This document shows positions 21,333-30,110 of a DNA stretch of 64,000 bases, one piece after another; within the stretch, counting starts at the first letter, position 1; each line of letters opens with the position of its first letter. The stretch is taken from the NCBI RefSeq assembly GCF_029623955.1, contig NZ_JARSBP010000002.1, positions 372,001 through 436,000 of the forward strand, read 5' to 3'. This DNA is from Mycobacterium sp. 236(2023) (GTDB taxonomy: Bacteria > Actinomycetota > Actinomycetes > Mycobacteriales > Mycobacteriaceae). Made by a program: the position numbers and the translations under genes. The notes beneath the pieces were generated by a model. It saw only the letters and a program-made list of their open reading frames with translations. It did no database searches and was not told the DNA's origin.

Positions 21333-23539
21333 GTGCTGACCTGTTCCGTCTGTTTCGTATCGTCGGGTTTGGGCGCCGGTTCTTCGCTGAAGCCGAGGCG
21401 CTCGTGGACACGTTTGAGGAAGGGCGGGGCCCACCAGTTCACGCCGCCCATCAGATGCATGAAGGCGGGAACGAGGACCATCCGCACAAGGGTGGCGTCG
21501 ACGAGGACCGCCAGCGTGAGGCCGAGACCGAACATGCGCATGAACGACACGTTCGCCGCGATCAACGCCGCGAACGAGATCGACATGATCAACGCGGCGG
21601 CCGTGATGATGCGGCCGGTGTGGGCGATACCCAACGCGACCGCGGTGTCGTTGTCGTGGCCCTCGAGCAGGAACTCGCGGATACGCGCGACGAGGAACAC
21701 CTCGTAATCCATCGACAGACCGAACGCGATGCAGAACAACAGCACCGGCATGTTCGCCACCAGCGTGCCCGTCGACGTGGTGCCCAAGCCGGCGAGGTGC
21801 CCGTCCTGGAAGATCCACACGAGCGCGCCGAACGCTGCCGTCAGCGAAAGCATGTTCAGCACAAGTGCTTTCAGCGGAACCACGATGCTGCCGGTGAGCA
21901 GGAACAGCAGCGCGAACATGATGACCGCGATCACGGCGAGCACCAGCGGAAGCTTGGAAATGATCGCGTCGACGCTGTCGCGGTTGACCTGGGCGGTGCC
22001 GGTGAACTGGACGTCGCGGCCACCGGGTTTCTCGACGGCGTGCAGCCGGTCCAGCTGGGTTTCCGAGGCGTCGGAGAACAGCGGGGCGGTGCTCGTGACG
22101 GTCAGGAACGTGCTGCCGTCCTTCTCGCCGGCCGGAGCCGACGGCGGGCCGGCCTTGGCGCCGTCGACGAACGTGCCCGTCGGCGCGGAGACAGCAGGCA
22201 CGTCGGGGACGCGGGACAGCTCCATCGCATAGGTGGTCAGGTCGGCGGGGTTCAGTCCGGCGCTGTCGGGGATGACGATCGTGACATTGGTGTCGGTGTT
22301 GTCGGCGAAGTCCGACCGCAACTGGTCGCCGACCTGATGCGCCGACGCGGACTGCGGCAGCACCCGGTCATCGGGGAAGCCCCACTTGACGCCCAGGAAC
22401 GGCGCGCCGAGAACGAGGAGCAGCACGACGACGGCCACGCCCAGCGGCAGCGCCCGGCGCATCACGGACGTCGCGCAGCGGTACCAGAACCGCCGTTCGA
22501 CGGGTACCGGCTGCGGGTCGGGCCTGCGCAGGATGCGGCGCACCAGCTTGCGGACGTCATACGAGTCCAGCCGATCGCCGAGCAGCACCAGCGCCGCGGG
22601 GGTCACGATGACGGCGGCGGCCGCTGCAAACGCGACGGTGGCCACCCCGGCGTAGGCGAACGATTTGAGGAAGTGCATCGGGAACAGCACCATCGCGGCC
22701 ATCGACAACGCCACCGTCGTCGCCGAGAAGATCACCGTGCGCCCGGCCGTCGTCATCGTCCGTTTGATGGCTTCGGGACGGTCCTTGCCCGCGGCGAGTT
22801 CGTCGCGGTAGCGCGACAGGATCAGCAACGTGTAGTCGATGGCCAGCGCCAGGCCCATCGCGGTGGCGAGATTCAGCGCGAAGATCGACACATCGGTGGT
22901 GAAGGTGACCAGCCGCAGCACCGCCAGCGCCCCGAGGATCGCCATTCCGCCGATCGCGACGGGCAGCGCCGCAGCGAGCAGCCCGCCGAACACCCACACC
23001 AGGACCAGGAAGCTCAGCGGGATCGCCAGCGACTCCATGACCAGCAGATCGCGCTGGGACTGCTCGGTGATCTGCACGTTGACCATGGCCGTGCCACCGG
23101 TCTTGACGACGATGCCGTCTGGGTCCTCGGCGGCACGGCTGACCTGATCGGAGATCTCCTTGGCGTATGTCTGCTGCTGCGCCTCGGTGCCCTTGATGCC
23201 CGCGACGATCAGGCCGGCCGTGCGGTCCCGGCTGACCAAGTCGGCAGAGGCTGCCGGCGGTGTGGTCCAGGGGGAGGACACGCCCGCGACGTGCTGATTG
23301 GCGGTGAGCTCATCGACGATGTCGGTGCCGACGTCGCGCACGTTCGGTGCGTCGATGCCGTCGGAGGATGAGACGACGATGAGCATCTGGACGTCGCCCT
23401 GACCGAACTTGTCGGTGAGAAGTTCGGCGGCGTGGGCGGATTCGGAACCCGGATCCGAGAATCCGCTGGGCGACAGACTCTTGGCGACGGGGACACCGAA
23501 CACGCCGAGGGCGACCGTCAGGAGCGCCGCGGCAAACAA
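21329..23539 (-). CDS. MMPL-family RND lipid transporter
   Basis: Large membrane transporter of at least 736 residues with two MMPL repeats. Each repeat has a TM, a big periplasmic loop, and a TM cluster: loop 1 about 30-170, loop 2 about 395-540. The signatures [23 protein letters not shown] and [18 protein letters not shown] carry the intramembrane Asp-Tyr pairs used for proton coupling. It heads the PKS operon and is translationally coupled to the PKS, so export of the product is likely. The TTG at 23539 is the first standard start, but the frame stays open to about 23656 and reads LLHRIALSALAAPRR, typical MMPL N-terminal sequence, so the real start is probably further upstream on a rare codon. 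Confidence 0.88.
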   Translation of the reverse strand: MFAAALLTVALGVFGVPVAKSLSPSGFSDPGSESAHAAELLTDKFGQGDVQMLIVVSSSDGIDAPNVRDVGTDIVDELTANQHVAGVSSPWTTPPAASADLVSRDRTAGLIVAGIKGTEAQQQTYAKEISDQVSRAAEDPDGIVVKTGGTAMVNVQITEQSQRDLLVMESLAIPLSFLVLVWVFGGLLAAALPVAIGGMAILGALAVLRLVTFTTDVSIFALNLATAMGLALAIDYTLLILSRYRDELAAGKDRPEAIKRTMTTAGRTVIFSATTVALSMAAMVLFPMHFLKSFAYAGVATVAFAAAAAVIVTPAALVLLGDRLDSYDVRKLVRRILRRPDPQPVPVERRFWYRCATSVMRRALPLGVAVVVLLLVLGAPFLGVKWGFPDDRVLPQSASAHQVGDQLRSDFADNTDTNVTIVIPDSAGLNPADLTTYAMELSRVPDVPAVSAPTGTFVDGAKAGPPSAPAGEKDGSTFLTVTSTAPLFSDASETQLDRLHAVEKPGGRDVQFTGTAQVNRDSVDAIISKLPLVLAVIAVIMFALLFLLTGSIVVPLKALVLNMLSLTAAFGALVWIFQDGHLAGLGTTSTGTLVANMPVLLFCIAFGLSMDYEVFLVARIREFLLEGHDNDTAVALGIAHTGRIITAAALIMSISFAALIAANVSFMRMFGLGLTLAVLVDATLVRMVLVPAFMHLMGGVNWWAPPFLKRVHERLGFSEEPAPKPDDTKQTEQVST

Positions 23540-23621
23540 GATGCGACGCGGTGCGGCAAGAGCCGAAAGGGCGATTCTGTGAAGCAGCTGAGTCTCCAGT
23601 CCAAGAGGAAAGCGCCTTAAT

Positions 23622-23634
23622 TTACGACACGTAA
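23622..23634. promoter_or_regulatory. Small dyad in the mmpL leader
   Basis: TTACGACACGTAA has 5-bp arms and a 3-base centre and lies between the predicted -10 of the mmpL operon and its coding region. It could be an operator half of a TetR-like site. Short, so weak on its own. Confidence 0.3.
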
Positions 23635-23663
23635 TACCTCCCGCGGGGGTTCACCTTTTCGAC

Positions 23664-23693
23664 ATATTCGGACCGGGGTCCGCCCGCTGTCAA
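23664..23693 (-). promoter_or_regulatory. Candidate promoter of the mmpL-PKS operon with embedded palindrome
   Basis: On the minus strand TTGACA (23693-23688), an 18-base spacer and GAATAT (23669-23664) form a good SigA-type promoter. The spacer contains a perfect dyad, arms CGGACC and GGTCCG with two bases between (23669-23682), placed where a repressor or MerR-like activator would act. The -35 hexamer overlaps the stop codon of the upstream peptidase gene. Confidence 0.45.
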
Positions 23694-24421
23694 CGAATTT
23701 CGACGTGTTGGTAATCCAGCGGTGTCCGCCAGTGTCCGCCCCATTCCCAGCCCCTGGCTGTGAATGCGCCGACTACGTCATCCCCGTCGTGCAGCATTCC
23801 AGGTTCGGTGCGGGTGCGATCTACCCACGGCCCGGCATTCGCGGGCTCGTATCTCCCGTTTCTCGGGATGTAGGGGTTGAGCTTGGGATTGATGTCGATG
23901 GCGCGGCCGTACGCGTGCAGTGACCAGCTGTCCGAGCCGGGGATACCGCGGCAGTTGAACGCGGAGGTGTTGTTGTCGCGCATCGACAGTTCGTCGTCGG
24001 CGCCCGGATAGTTGTCGACCGTGACCATCTTCTCGATCGGGTACCGGAGCTCGTAGAGCTGGGCGAAGACGTCGATGACCCTGTCCGTCAGGTCCTGGTT
24101 GATCACGAGCCGGCCGCGGTGGGTCTGGCCGTCGAATCCCCAGTAGTCCAGATCCACCCGCGTCAGTTCCTCGGGGGCCGCGGGGCACCCCGGACGCCAC
24201 GTCGTGCCGAGGTCTTCGGCGCTGACGGGCGCGACCGCGGGGGGCTGTCCGGGTGTCGTCGTCGGGGCGACGGTGCGGAACGTCTCCGGCGGGAGTGCTG
24301 TCGTCGTCGCGGGGGCGGGCGGGGGTGCCGGGCTCGGGGCCGGGGCCGGGCTCGACGCCGGCGCGCACTGCACCAGCGTCACCGTCACGACCGCCAGCGC
24401 GGCCAGGCCCGCAACCTTCAC
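23690..24421 (-). CDS. M15-family D-Ala-D-Ala carboxypeptidase-like lipoprotein
   Basis: 243-residue secreted lipoprotein. The signal peptide ends in a lipobox around Cys19 (TLVQCAP), and a Pro/Ala/Thr linker runs to about 65. The C-terminal M15 peptidase domain has zinc ligands His169 and Asp176 in SLHAYGRAIDINP and His239 in DYQHVEIR, the expected HxxxxxxD...H arrangement. It probably trims peptidoglycan stem peptides outside the membrane. Start GTG at 24421 gives a clean signal peptide. It precedes the mmpL-PKS operon, whose promoter seems to overlap its stop codon. Confidence 0.82.
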   Translation of the reverse strand: MKVAGLAALAVVTVTLVQCAPASSPAPAPSPAPPPAPATTTALPPETFRTVAPTTTPGQPPAVAPVSAEDLGTTWRPGCPAAPEELTRVDLDYWGFDGQTHRGRLVINQDLTDRVIDVFAQLYELRYPIEKMVTVDNYPGADDELSMRDNNTSAFNCRGIPGSDSWSLHAYGRAIDINPKLNPYIPRNGRYEPANAGPWVDRTRTEPGMLHDGDDVVGAFTARGWEWGGHWRTPLDYQHVEIR

Positions 24422-24493
24422 CGAGCCCAACCTACCCGGCCCGAAATCGGTGTTAGTTGCGCTAATCACTTCTGTTAGTAGGGCTTTCGAAAT

Positions 24494-24521
24494 TGACGAA
24501 TAGATCACAACCCGTTCGTCA
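24494..24521. promoter_or_regulatory. Interrupted inverted repeat in intergenic region
   Basis: Arms TGACGAA and TTCGTCA with 14 bases between lie between the divergent M15 peptidase and small membrane protein genes. A -10-like TATATT follows at 24549. The dyad could bind a regulator of either gene. No further evidence. Confidence 0.35.
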
Positions 24522-24582
24522 TTGGTGTGATTTGCGCCATGGTCGCGTTATATTGTGTCCGTCATCACAGAGAGGACGTGAC

Positions 24583-24804
24583 ATGGTCGGATTCGGAGAA
24601 GGTGCGATAGTCCCGCAGGCTGTCGACACGCCCCGTGCGACGCACGCCCACGGCCAGGTCAACTGGGTGCTCGCGTTCCTCATGCTGACGATCCTGATCG
24701 CCGCCATCGCGGGGGTCACCGTCGCTCTCTTCAGCGGAATGCCGACGCTCGCGTTGGTGATCGCGCTGGTCACCGGCGCAATCTTCGCCGGCGTCGCCTG
24801 CTGA
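24583..24804 (+). CDS. Small two-TM membrane protein, function unknown
   Basis: 73 residues, not recognised. A 25-residue polar N-terminus is followed by two hydrophobic segments, VNWVLAFLMLTILIAAIAGVTVALF (about 26-50) and TLALVIALVTGAIFAGVAC, which reaches the C-terminus. The ATG at 24583 is supported by AGAGGACG upstream; a longer frame upstream lacks a ribosome site. It ends 19 bases before a convergent TetR gene. A small accessory or stress membrane protein is plausible, but nothing specific can be said. Confidence 0.65.
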   Translation: MVGFGEGAIVPQAVDTPRATHAHGQVNWVLAFLMLTILIAAIAGVTVALFSGMPTLALVIALVTGAIFAGVAC

Positions 24805-24823
24805 CGGCAGGCAGCCACAGCTA

Positions 24824-25390
24824 TCAGGGGCGCAGTAAGAAGTCGACCAGCTCCTCTCGCCGCGCGAGCGAAATCCGCGGTGACTTTGCGTTCGACAGAT
24901 GAAGTGCACCGATGCCGATCGCGAAGAGCCACTGCGCGCGCTGCGCGGCAACCGCCTCGCTCAGTCCGACGTCGAGGAAAGCCTGCCGCACAGCTGCACG
25001 GGCTCGACGGTCGGCGGCGTTGACGCTGCGGGCTGCTGCTCGATCTGATCGTGCCCATTCGCGCATCGCCCGTTCGAGCATCCACTGACGGGGGCTGATC
25101 AAGAAGGCCGTCATCTCGATCAACCGATCGCGGGGCGCCAGCTGTTGCAGTTCACCGAATCGGCGATGGTCATCGTCGCGCCACTGCGCCCATGCCGACA
25201 CGAGTGCGGCCTTGTAAGCGCCCATATCGGTGAAGTGCCAGTAGAAGCTACCCTTCGTCATCCCGAGGCGCGCCGACAGTGTGTCGATCTTCAGCGACGT
25301 GAAGCCGTTCTCTGCCAGGATCGCGAACCCAGCCTGCAGCCACTCGTCGGGGGTGCTGCGCCCCGCGCCGCGGCGCTCGGGTCTTGCCAC
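24824..25390 (-). CDS. TetR-family transcriptional regulator
   Basis: 188-residue regulator with the N-terminal TetR helix-turn-helix (about 17-60: ILAENGFTSLKIDTLSARLGMTKGSFYWHFTDM). The C-terminal domain resembles TetR_C groups of mycobacterial lipid or efflux regulators. Start GTG at 25390. It lies downstream of the mceF end and an acyl-CoA dehydrogenase remnant on the same strand, and is convergent with the small membrane protein. The target is unclear: the mce/P450 region and the nearby mmpL operon are both candidates by proximity only. Confidence 0.85.
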   Translation of the reverse strand: MARPERRGAGRSTPDEWLQAGFAILAENGFTSLKIDTLSARLGMTKGSFYWHFTDMGAYKAALVSAWAQWRDDDHRRFGELQQLAPRDRLIEMTAFLISPRQWMLERAMREWARSDRAAARSVNAADRRARAAVRQAFLDVGLSEAVAAQRAQWLFAIGIGALHLSNAKSPRISLARREELVDFLLRP

Positions 25391-25475
25391 CGCGCCAGCT
25401 TACGGCTCCACCTCGCTTGGTCCTGGTGCGGCGTTCAAGGGGCTTCGCGCCGGCGCCGGTGCGCTCATATCTTGG

Positions 25476-25802
25476 CTATCGGTGAGATGACGCCGCCCAC
25501 CTGCGGCGCGCCGTCGAGTTCCCCGCCCACACGGTGCCAGCGGCCAAAACCGGATCGCAATCGAAGATCTCGTCCTGCGCCGATTCGTCGAACAGCGCAA
25601 GCCTCCGATTGCGCAGGGCGTAGAAGCCCAGGGGCCAGGCGCTGGACGTGCAACCATGGCCCAGACGTCGGACCGGTTCCAGCACTGCGGGGAATGAGGT
25701 CTGTTGCCCGCCTAGCGCGAGGGGCAAGAGCAGCTCGAAAAGCCCGCTGCGACGGGCCTCGGCCACCGTCTCGTCAGGAAGACATCTCAGCTGCTCGGTC
25801 AT
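25476..25802 (-). pseudogene. Truncated acyl-CoA dehydrogenase/flavin monooxygenase N-terminal remnant
   Basis: 108 codons whose first ~85 residues resemble the N-terminal helical domain of the acyl-CoA dehydrogenase/HsaA-type monooxygenases (CLPDETVAEARRSGLFELLLPLALGGQQ, then a G-STAW-like segment GCTSSAWPLGFYALRNRRLALFDESAQDEIF). Intact members have about 380-400 residues. Here the reading frame degenerates after AAGTVWAG and no flavin-binding or C-terminal domain follows before the TetR gene. I read it as a decayed gene next to the mce operon. A real short protein is less likely. Confidence 0.6.
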
Positions 25803-25896
25803 GTTGGGCCGCTTAGCAATCGAGATAACGCGGCGCGGGGCTGACTACGGGCGCCCTCGATGTTACCGCCGCGCTGACGTCGGTCCGCGTGGTCGG

Positions 25897-27444
25897 CTAT
25901 CCGGCGGGAGCCAGCATGTCCTTCCATTCCTCACCCGTCGGGGCAGGCGAATTCACCCTGAACACGGTGCCGTCACTGGCCACCACCTGGCCGCGGGACA
26001 CGTCGTAGATCGCCGACGGAATGTCGGCGGGTGTGTACGTGCACTGCACCGGTTGCTGCCGGTTGCACTGCGTCGTGCCGGTGCGCGGCGGGGTCAGCGG
26101 GTCACTCACCGGGGGCTGCGAGGGTGACAGGGTGTCAGCCGGTGCCGGATTGCGGCCGTTGTTGACACTGGGGGCGGGGACGACCAGCCCCGGCGCGACC
26201 GGCTGGTCGCACCGGGCTCCGGGTGCCGGACACGCGAGGATCTGGTTCGGATCGCCGTACCAGGGGTTGGTCCCCGCCGGCACATACGGTTCCTCACCGC
26301 GGCACTCTTCGGGGTTGGCGGCCCGTTTGCCGGGCACGTCTGCACAGGGGTAGTTGCGGGCACCGCGCACCACGTTGGCCTGAAAGTCCTTCGGAATCCT
26401 GCAGTACGCGCGCGCAGGCGGTTCGATCGTCGTGGTCTCCGCGGGCGAGCGCCACTCGGAGGCGGGCAGAAAACCCGTCAGGCACGGCGGCGGTTCGTTG
26501 ATGGCCAGCCGGAAGTCGAGGGCCGCCGAGTCGGTGAACGGGGCGACGACCGTCTGGGCGATCGACGCACCCTGAGGGAGGAACACGAGGCCCTGCTCCA
26601 CGCCGGCGTTGTAGCGCTTCAGCATGTCGAAGACGACTGCGGTGTTGGCGAGCACCTGGGGGAGTGCCTCCTGCACGCCACCGAACACGGCACCCAGCTG
26701 ATCCGCGGTCGGCGCCGCGGTCTGCAGGATCGCGCGCACCGCCTGATCCTCCTGCGCGCTCTGGCGGGCGAGGTCGCGCACGTTGCGGGCCCACCGGTTG
26801 ATTGCCGCGCCGGTTGAAACCTGGCTCTCGAGCAGGGGCCCGGAGTCGTCGATGAGCGCATCGAGGGAGTCTGCGTTGGCCGCGAAGTCGCCGCCGAGTG
26901 CCTGCGCCGAGTCGACCAGCCGTTGCAGCGACGGACCGAGACCTCCCACCGCCGTAGATGTTTCCTGCAGAAGAGCGGCCAGCTTGTCCTGAGGAAGGGC
27001 GTCGACGGCTTCGTTGGCTGCATCGATGAGCGGGCCGATGGGTTGTGGCACGGTGCTTCTGACGATCGTCTGGCCGTCGGCGAGGAATTCGTTGCTCGGT
27101 CCGTCGTCGACGAGATCGAGGAACTGTTCTCCGACCGCCGAGACAGAGTGCACGTTCGCGACCACGTCGACTGGCACCCGGTACTCGTCGTCGACCGAGA
27201 GCGTGGCCCGCACGCGGCCACCGATGGGTTCCACCGACGTGACCCTGCCGATCGTGGTGCCGCGATAGGTGACGTTGGCGGTCGGGTACAGCCCACCCGA
27301 GGACTCCAGCTCGACGTTCAGCGTGTACCTTCCGACACCGACCAGAGCGGGCACCCGTAGGTAGTAGATCGCCAGGATCCCCACCGAAATGACCGTCAGG
27401 ATTGCGAACACGACGAGCTGGATGCGGCGGCCTCTGCTGAGCAT
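25897..27444 (-). CDS. mceF: MCE-family protein MceF
   Basis: Last gene of the mce operon, 515 residues. One N-terminal TM (RRIQLVVFAILTVISVGILAIYYL), the MlaD/MCE domain at about 38-115 (YTLNVELESSGGLYPTANVTYRGTTIGRV), a long helical region to about 300, then a Cys- and Pro-rich C-terminal tail. Mce proteins assemble into a periplasm-spanning tunnel for lipid or sterol import. It starts two bases after the mceE stop. Its C-terminal tail, with paired Cys and many Pro, is typical of MceF. Substrate unknown. Confidence 0.92.
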   Translation of the reverse strand: MLSRGRRIQLVVFAILTVISVGILAIYYLRVPALVGVGRYTLNVELESSGGLYPTANVTYRGTTIGRVTSVEPIGGRVRATLSVDDEYRVPVDVVANVHSVSAVGEQFLDLVDDGPSNEFLADGQTIVRSTVPQPIGPLIDAANEAVDALPQDKLAALLQETSTAVGGLGPSLQRLVDSAQALGGDFAANADSLDALIDDSGPLLESQVSTGAAINRWARNVRDLARQSAQEDQAVRAILQTAAPTADQLGAVFGGVQEALPQVLANTAVVFDMLKRYNAGVEQGLVFLPQGASIAQTVVAPFTDSAALDFRLAINEPPPCLTGFLPASEWRSPAETTTIEPPARAYCRIPKDFQANVVRGARNYPCADVPGKRAANPEECRGEEPYVPAGTNPWYGDPNQILACPAPGARCDQPVAPGLVVPAPSVNNGRNPAPADTLSPSQPPVSDPLTPPRTGTTQCNRQQPVQCTYTPADIPSAIYDVSRGQVVASDGTVFRVNSPAPTGEEWKDMLAPAG

Positions 27445-27446
27445 CG

Positions 27447-28583
27447 CTATTGCCCCCGCTCAGGGGGAAGGTCGGCGGGGTTCGGCGTGTAGCGGACGTC
27501 GGGGATCATCGTGGCGGGGTCGCGGCCCCACGCCTGCTCGAGCGCGCGCAGCGCCCCGGAGAATCCGGTGCCGCTCAGCAGGGCGTTGTCGATCGCGCTG
27601 AGGGTGAAATCGAGTGTCGCCGAGATGTTCACATAGTCTCCCCGCACCACTTTGGGCACATCGTCGATGTTGAACGGTGCGGTGAGGAGGACCTTCAGAG
27701 CGCCGAGCACATACGGGGCCGCGTAGCCGAGCTGGGTGAGTGGCCGCTGCAACAGGGCCAAATTGGTTTCCAGGTCGGCGCGGGAGGCTTCGATGGCATC
27801 GTCGGTGACCCTGGACAGCCGTCCGAGGGCGGAGGTCGCATCGGCGAACACGTCGCGCTTGGCATCGAAATGGGCGATCAGCGGTGGCAATTCGGTGAGT
27901 GCGGCATCGACGACGTCGTTGCCTGCGGCCAGGATCTTCAGCAGGCCGTTGGTGGCGTCGAGGGCACGGGTGATGCCGTCACGCTGGGCGTTGAGCTCGG
28001 TGACGAAGGTGTCGAGTTGGTTGAGGAACTCCCTGATCTGCTCGGCGCGGCCGGTGAACAACTTGTCGAGTTCGGTGGAAATGGTGTCGAGGTTGGAGAT
28101 GCCGCCGCCGCGCAGGACGGTGGCGATGCTGGCGAGCGTCCTCTCCGTCGTCGGGAAGGCTGCTGTGCGCTCCAGCGGAATGGTGTCGCCGGAAAGCAGC
28201 GACTGCGGGGACGGGTCGGGTGGAGCTGCCAACTCGACGTGCTGGCTGCCGAGCACGCTGGTCTGGCCGACCTTCGCTGTCGCATTGCGGGGCAGCCTCA
28301 CCCCTGCGTCCAGGTCCAACGTCAGCAGCGCCTTCCACGGCCGGAATTCGATGTTCGACACCCGGCCGACGAACACATCGGCGACGCGGACGCGGCTGTT
28401 GACATTGAGCGCCAACGAATTTCGTAGCTCCACATAGATGGTCGAATGGTCGGGCCCGGTTCCAGGCCCGCCGGGCATGGGCACGTTGGCCAGTCCGCGC
28501 CACGAGCCGCAACCGGTGACGAGCAGCAGGCAGCACAGCAGACCGACCACCTTCACAGCGATGCGTTTCACTCGGTCGGTCAC
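27447..28583 (-). CDS. mceE: MCE-family lipoprotein MceE
   Basis: 378-residue Mce lipoprotein. The signal peptide ends in the lipobox LLLVTGCGS, as expected for the E position (Lpr-type) of mce operons. The MCE domain is near 48-125 (IYVELRNSLALNVNSRVRVADVFVGRVSNIEF), then long helices. The start is the GTG at 28583, which overlaps the mceD stop by four bases (GTGA). It would form part of the hetero-oligomeric Mce needle, anchored by its lipid. Confidence 0.93.
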   Translation of the reverse strand: MTDRVKRIAVKVVGLLCCLLLVTGCGSWRGLANVPMPGGPGTGPDHSTIYVELRNSLALNVNSRVRVADVFVGRVSNIEFRPWKALLTLDLDAGVRLPRNATAKVGQTSVLGSQHVELAAPPDPSPQSLLSGDTIPLERTAAFPTTERTLASIATVLRGGGISNLDTISTELDKLFTGRAEQIREFLNQLDTFVTELNAQRDGITRALDATNGLLKILAAGNDVVDAALTELPPLIAHFDAKRDVFADATSALGRLSRVTDDAIEASRADLETNLALLQRPLTQLGYAAPYVLGALKVLLTAPFNIDDVPKVVRGDYVNISATLDFTLSAIDNALLSGTGFSGALRALEQAWGRDPATMIPDVRYTPNPADLPPERGQ

Positions 28584-30109
28584 GGCTGTCCTCCCACTTC
28601 GGCGGCCAAGGGTGGTGTCGGAGGCTGCGGAGCCGGCGTCGGGGCAGGCTGCGGATACCACGGGGGCGGAAGCGGATTGCTCTGGTCGTAGGCGTTGGGG
28701 GGTGCGCCACCGCGCACTCCTGGCTGTGGCGGTACCGGGTCGGGGCCCCCGAGTAGCGCGGCCAGCGAATCGGGCGCCACCATCAGGCGTGTCAGGGCCT
28801 GGACGTCGAGTCCCTGCATACCGGGGGCCACCACCCAGCCCGGTTCGTGATTGCCGTGGGAGAACGGCGTATCACGGGCCCACAGCCCGGGAACTGTCGT
28901 GTCCTTGAAGCCCGGCGGGGGACGTAGCCGGTCCTCGGAATACGCGACGTACTTCGGCAGTGTGCTGGCGGTGGTGAACGGCTGCACGCCGAAGGGAAGG
29001 TAGTTGAATTTGATCGCGTCGAGGATGGGGGCCAGGTACTGCGCGCACAGTTCGGCGGATTCCTGGTAACCCAGCCGGCTTCCTGCCTGAATTGAACTGC
29101 ACATCAACTGAAGTGGGTTGGCGAAGTTGTTGATGACCGGAACGGCGGTCAGTGCGCCGTTCACCGGGGAGTAGATGTTGACGAAGTTGCCGCCGAACGA
29201 TGGCAGCACATGCAGGGTGTTCTCCAGGCCCTGGCGCGCTTCCGGCTGCAGCAGCGCGTCGGTGACCTCGCGCAGGTTGTTGACGTCGGTGACGGCGACG
29301 TCGCCGTTGCGCGCGAGGAAGTCACTCGTCCGGTTGAGGAGCTGCCGGAACTCCTCGACGCCTCGCGCGAGTTCCTCATCGGAGTTGTCGAGGGCTCCGG
29401 TCAGTGTGGCCAGGTCGGTGTTGAACGCGCTGAACTGCTGATCGCTGGTGCGCAGCGTGCTGACGAACAAGGCGAGGTTGCGGACCACGGAAAACAGGTC
29501 ACCACGGCCTTTGTTCAACGCAGACAACGCATTCGACAAGCTGGTGAAGGTGGTGTTGAGCTGGTCACCCTTCCCGGCGAGGCCGTCGGCGAATGCCGAC
29601 ACGACCTCACCGACGGGCCCCCGGGGTTGCTCCGGCGTCGGACCGAGCCCATCGAGGACGGCGGCGAGCTGTTGTCGAAGATCGTCCCATTCGACGGGAA
29701 TCCTCGTGCGGTTGAGCGGGATCACCGCGCCGTCGTCGAGCGTCTGACCGCCACGGTAGGGCGGCGACAGCTGGATCGCCCGGGAGGCGACGAGGCTGGG
29801 GTTGATGATGGACGCCGTGGCGTCGGCGGGCACCTTGACGGACTCATCGAAGTGGAGAACGACTTTCGACTGTCCCCCACCGGGTTCGATGGAGTCGATG
29901 GTGCCTACCCGGACACCCATCACCAGGACCTGGTCGCCTGGGTACAGCGCGATGGTGCTGGGGAAGTAGGCGGTGACCGTGGTCGTTGTCAGGTTGCGGT
30001 AGATCTTGTGGCCGAAGACGGCCGCGCCCAGGATCGCGGCCGCGGCCACGAGGCCAACCGCCACCAGTACACCTATTCGATGGGATGTCTTCGCCGGAAG
30101 TCGCATCAT
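28580..30109 (-). CDS. mceD: MCE-family protein MceD
   Basis: 509 residues: an N-terminal TM (HRIGVLVAVGLVAAAAILGAAVFG), the MCE domain about 40-120 (VTAYFPSTIALYPGDQVLVMGVRVGTID), a helical body, and a Pro-rich C-terminal tail, which is longest in the C and D positions of mce operons. ATG at 30109 lies one base after the mceC stop; a second ATG follows at once. Part of the same coupled operon. The D position suits a central tunnel subunit. Confidence 0.93.
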   Translation of the reverse strand: MMRLPAKTSHRIGVLVAVGLVAAAAILGAAVFGHKIYRNLTTTTVTAYFPSTIALYPGDQVLVMGVRVGTIDSIEPGGGQSKVVLHFDESVKVPADATASIINPSLVASRAIQLSPPYRGGQTLDDGAVIPLNRTRIPVEWDDLRQQLAAVLDGLGPTPEQPRGPVGEVVSAFADGLAGKGDQLNTTFTSLSNALSALNKGRGDLFSVVRNLALFVSTLRTSDQQFSAFNTDLATLTGALDNSDEELARGVEEFRQLLNRTSDFLARNGDVAVTDVNNLREVTDALLQPEARQGLENTLHVLPSFGGNFVNIYSPVNGALTAVPVINNFANPLQLMCSSIQAGSRLGYQESAELCAQYLAPILDAIKFNYLPFGVQPFTTASTLPKYVAYSEDRLRPPPGFKDTTVPGLWARDTPFSHGNHEPGWVVAPGMQGLDVQALTRLMVAPDSLAALLGGPDPVPPQPGVRGGAPPNAYDQSNPLPPPWYPQPAPTPAPQPPTPPLAAEVGGQP

Positions 30110-30110
30110 G

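Noticed and set aside
21404..23371. 655-codon open frame on the plus strand
   Set aside because: Antisense of the mmpL gene, rich in Arg/His/Gln as expected for a complementary shadow; no recognisable motif.
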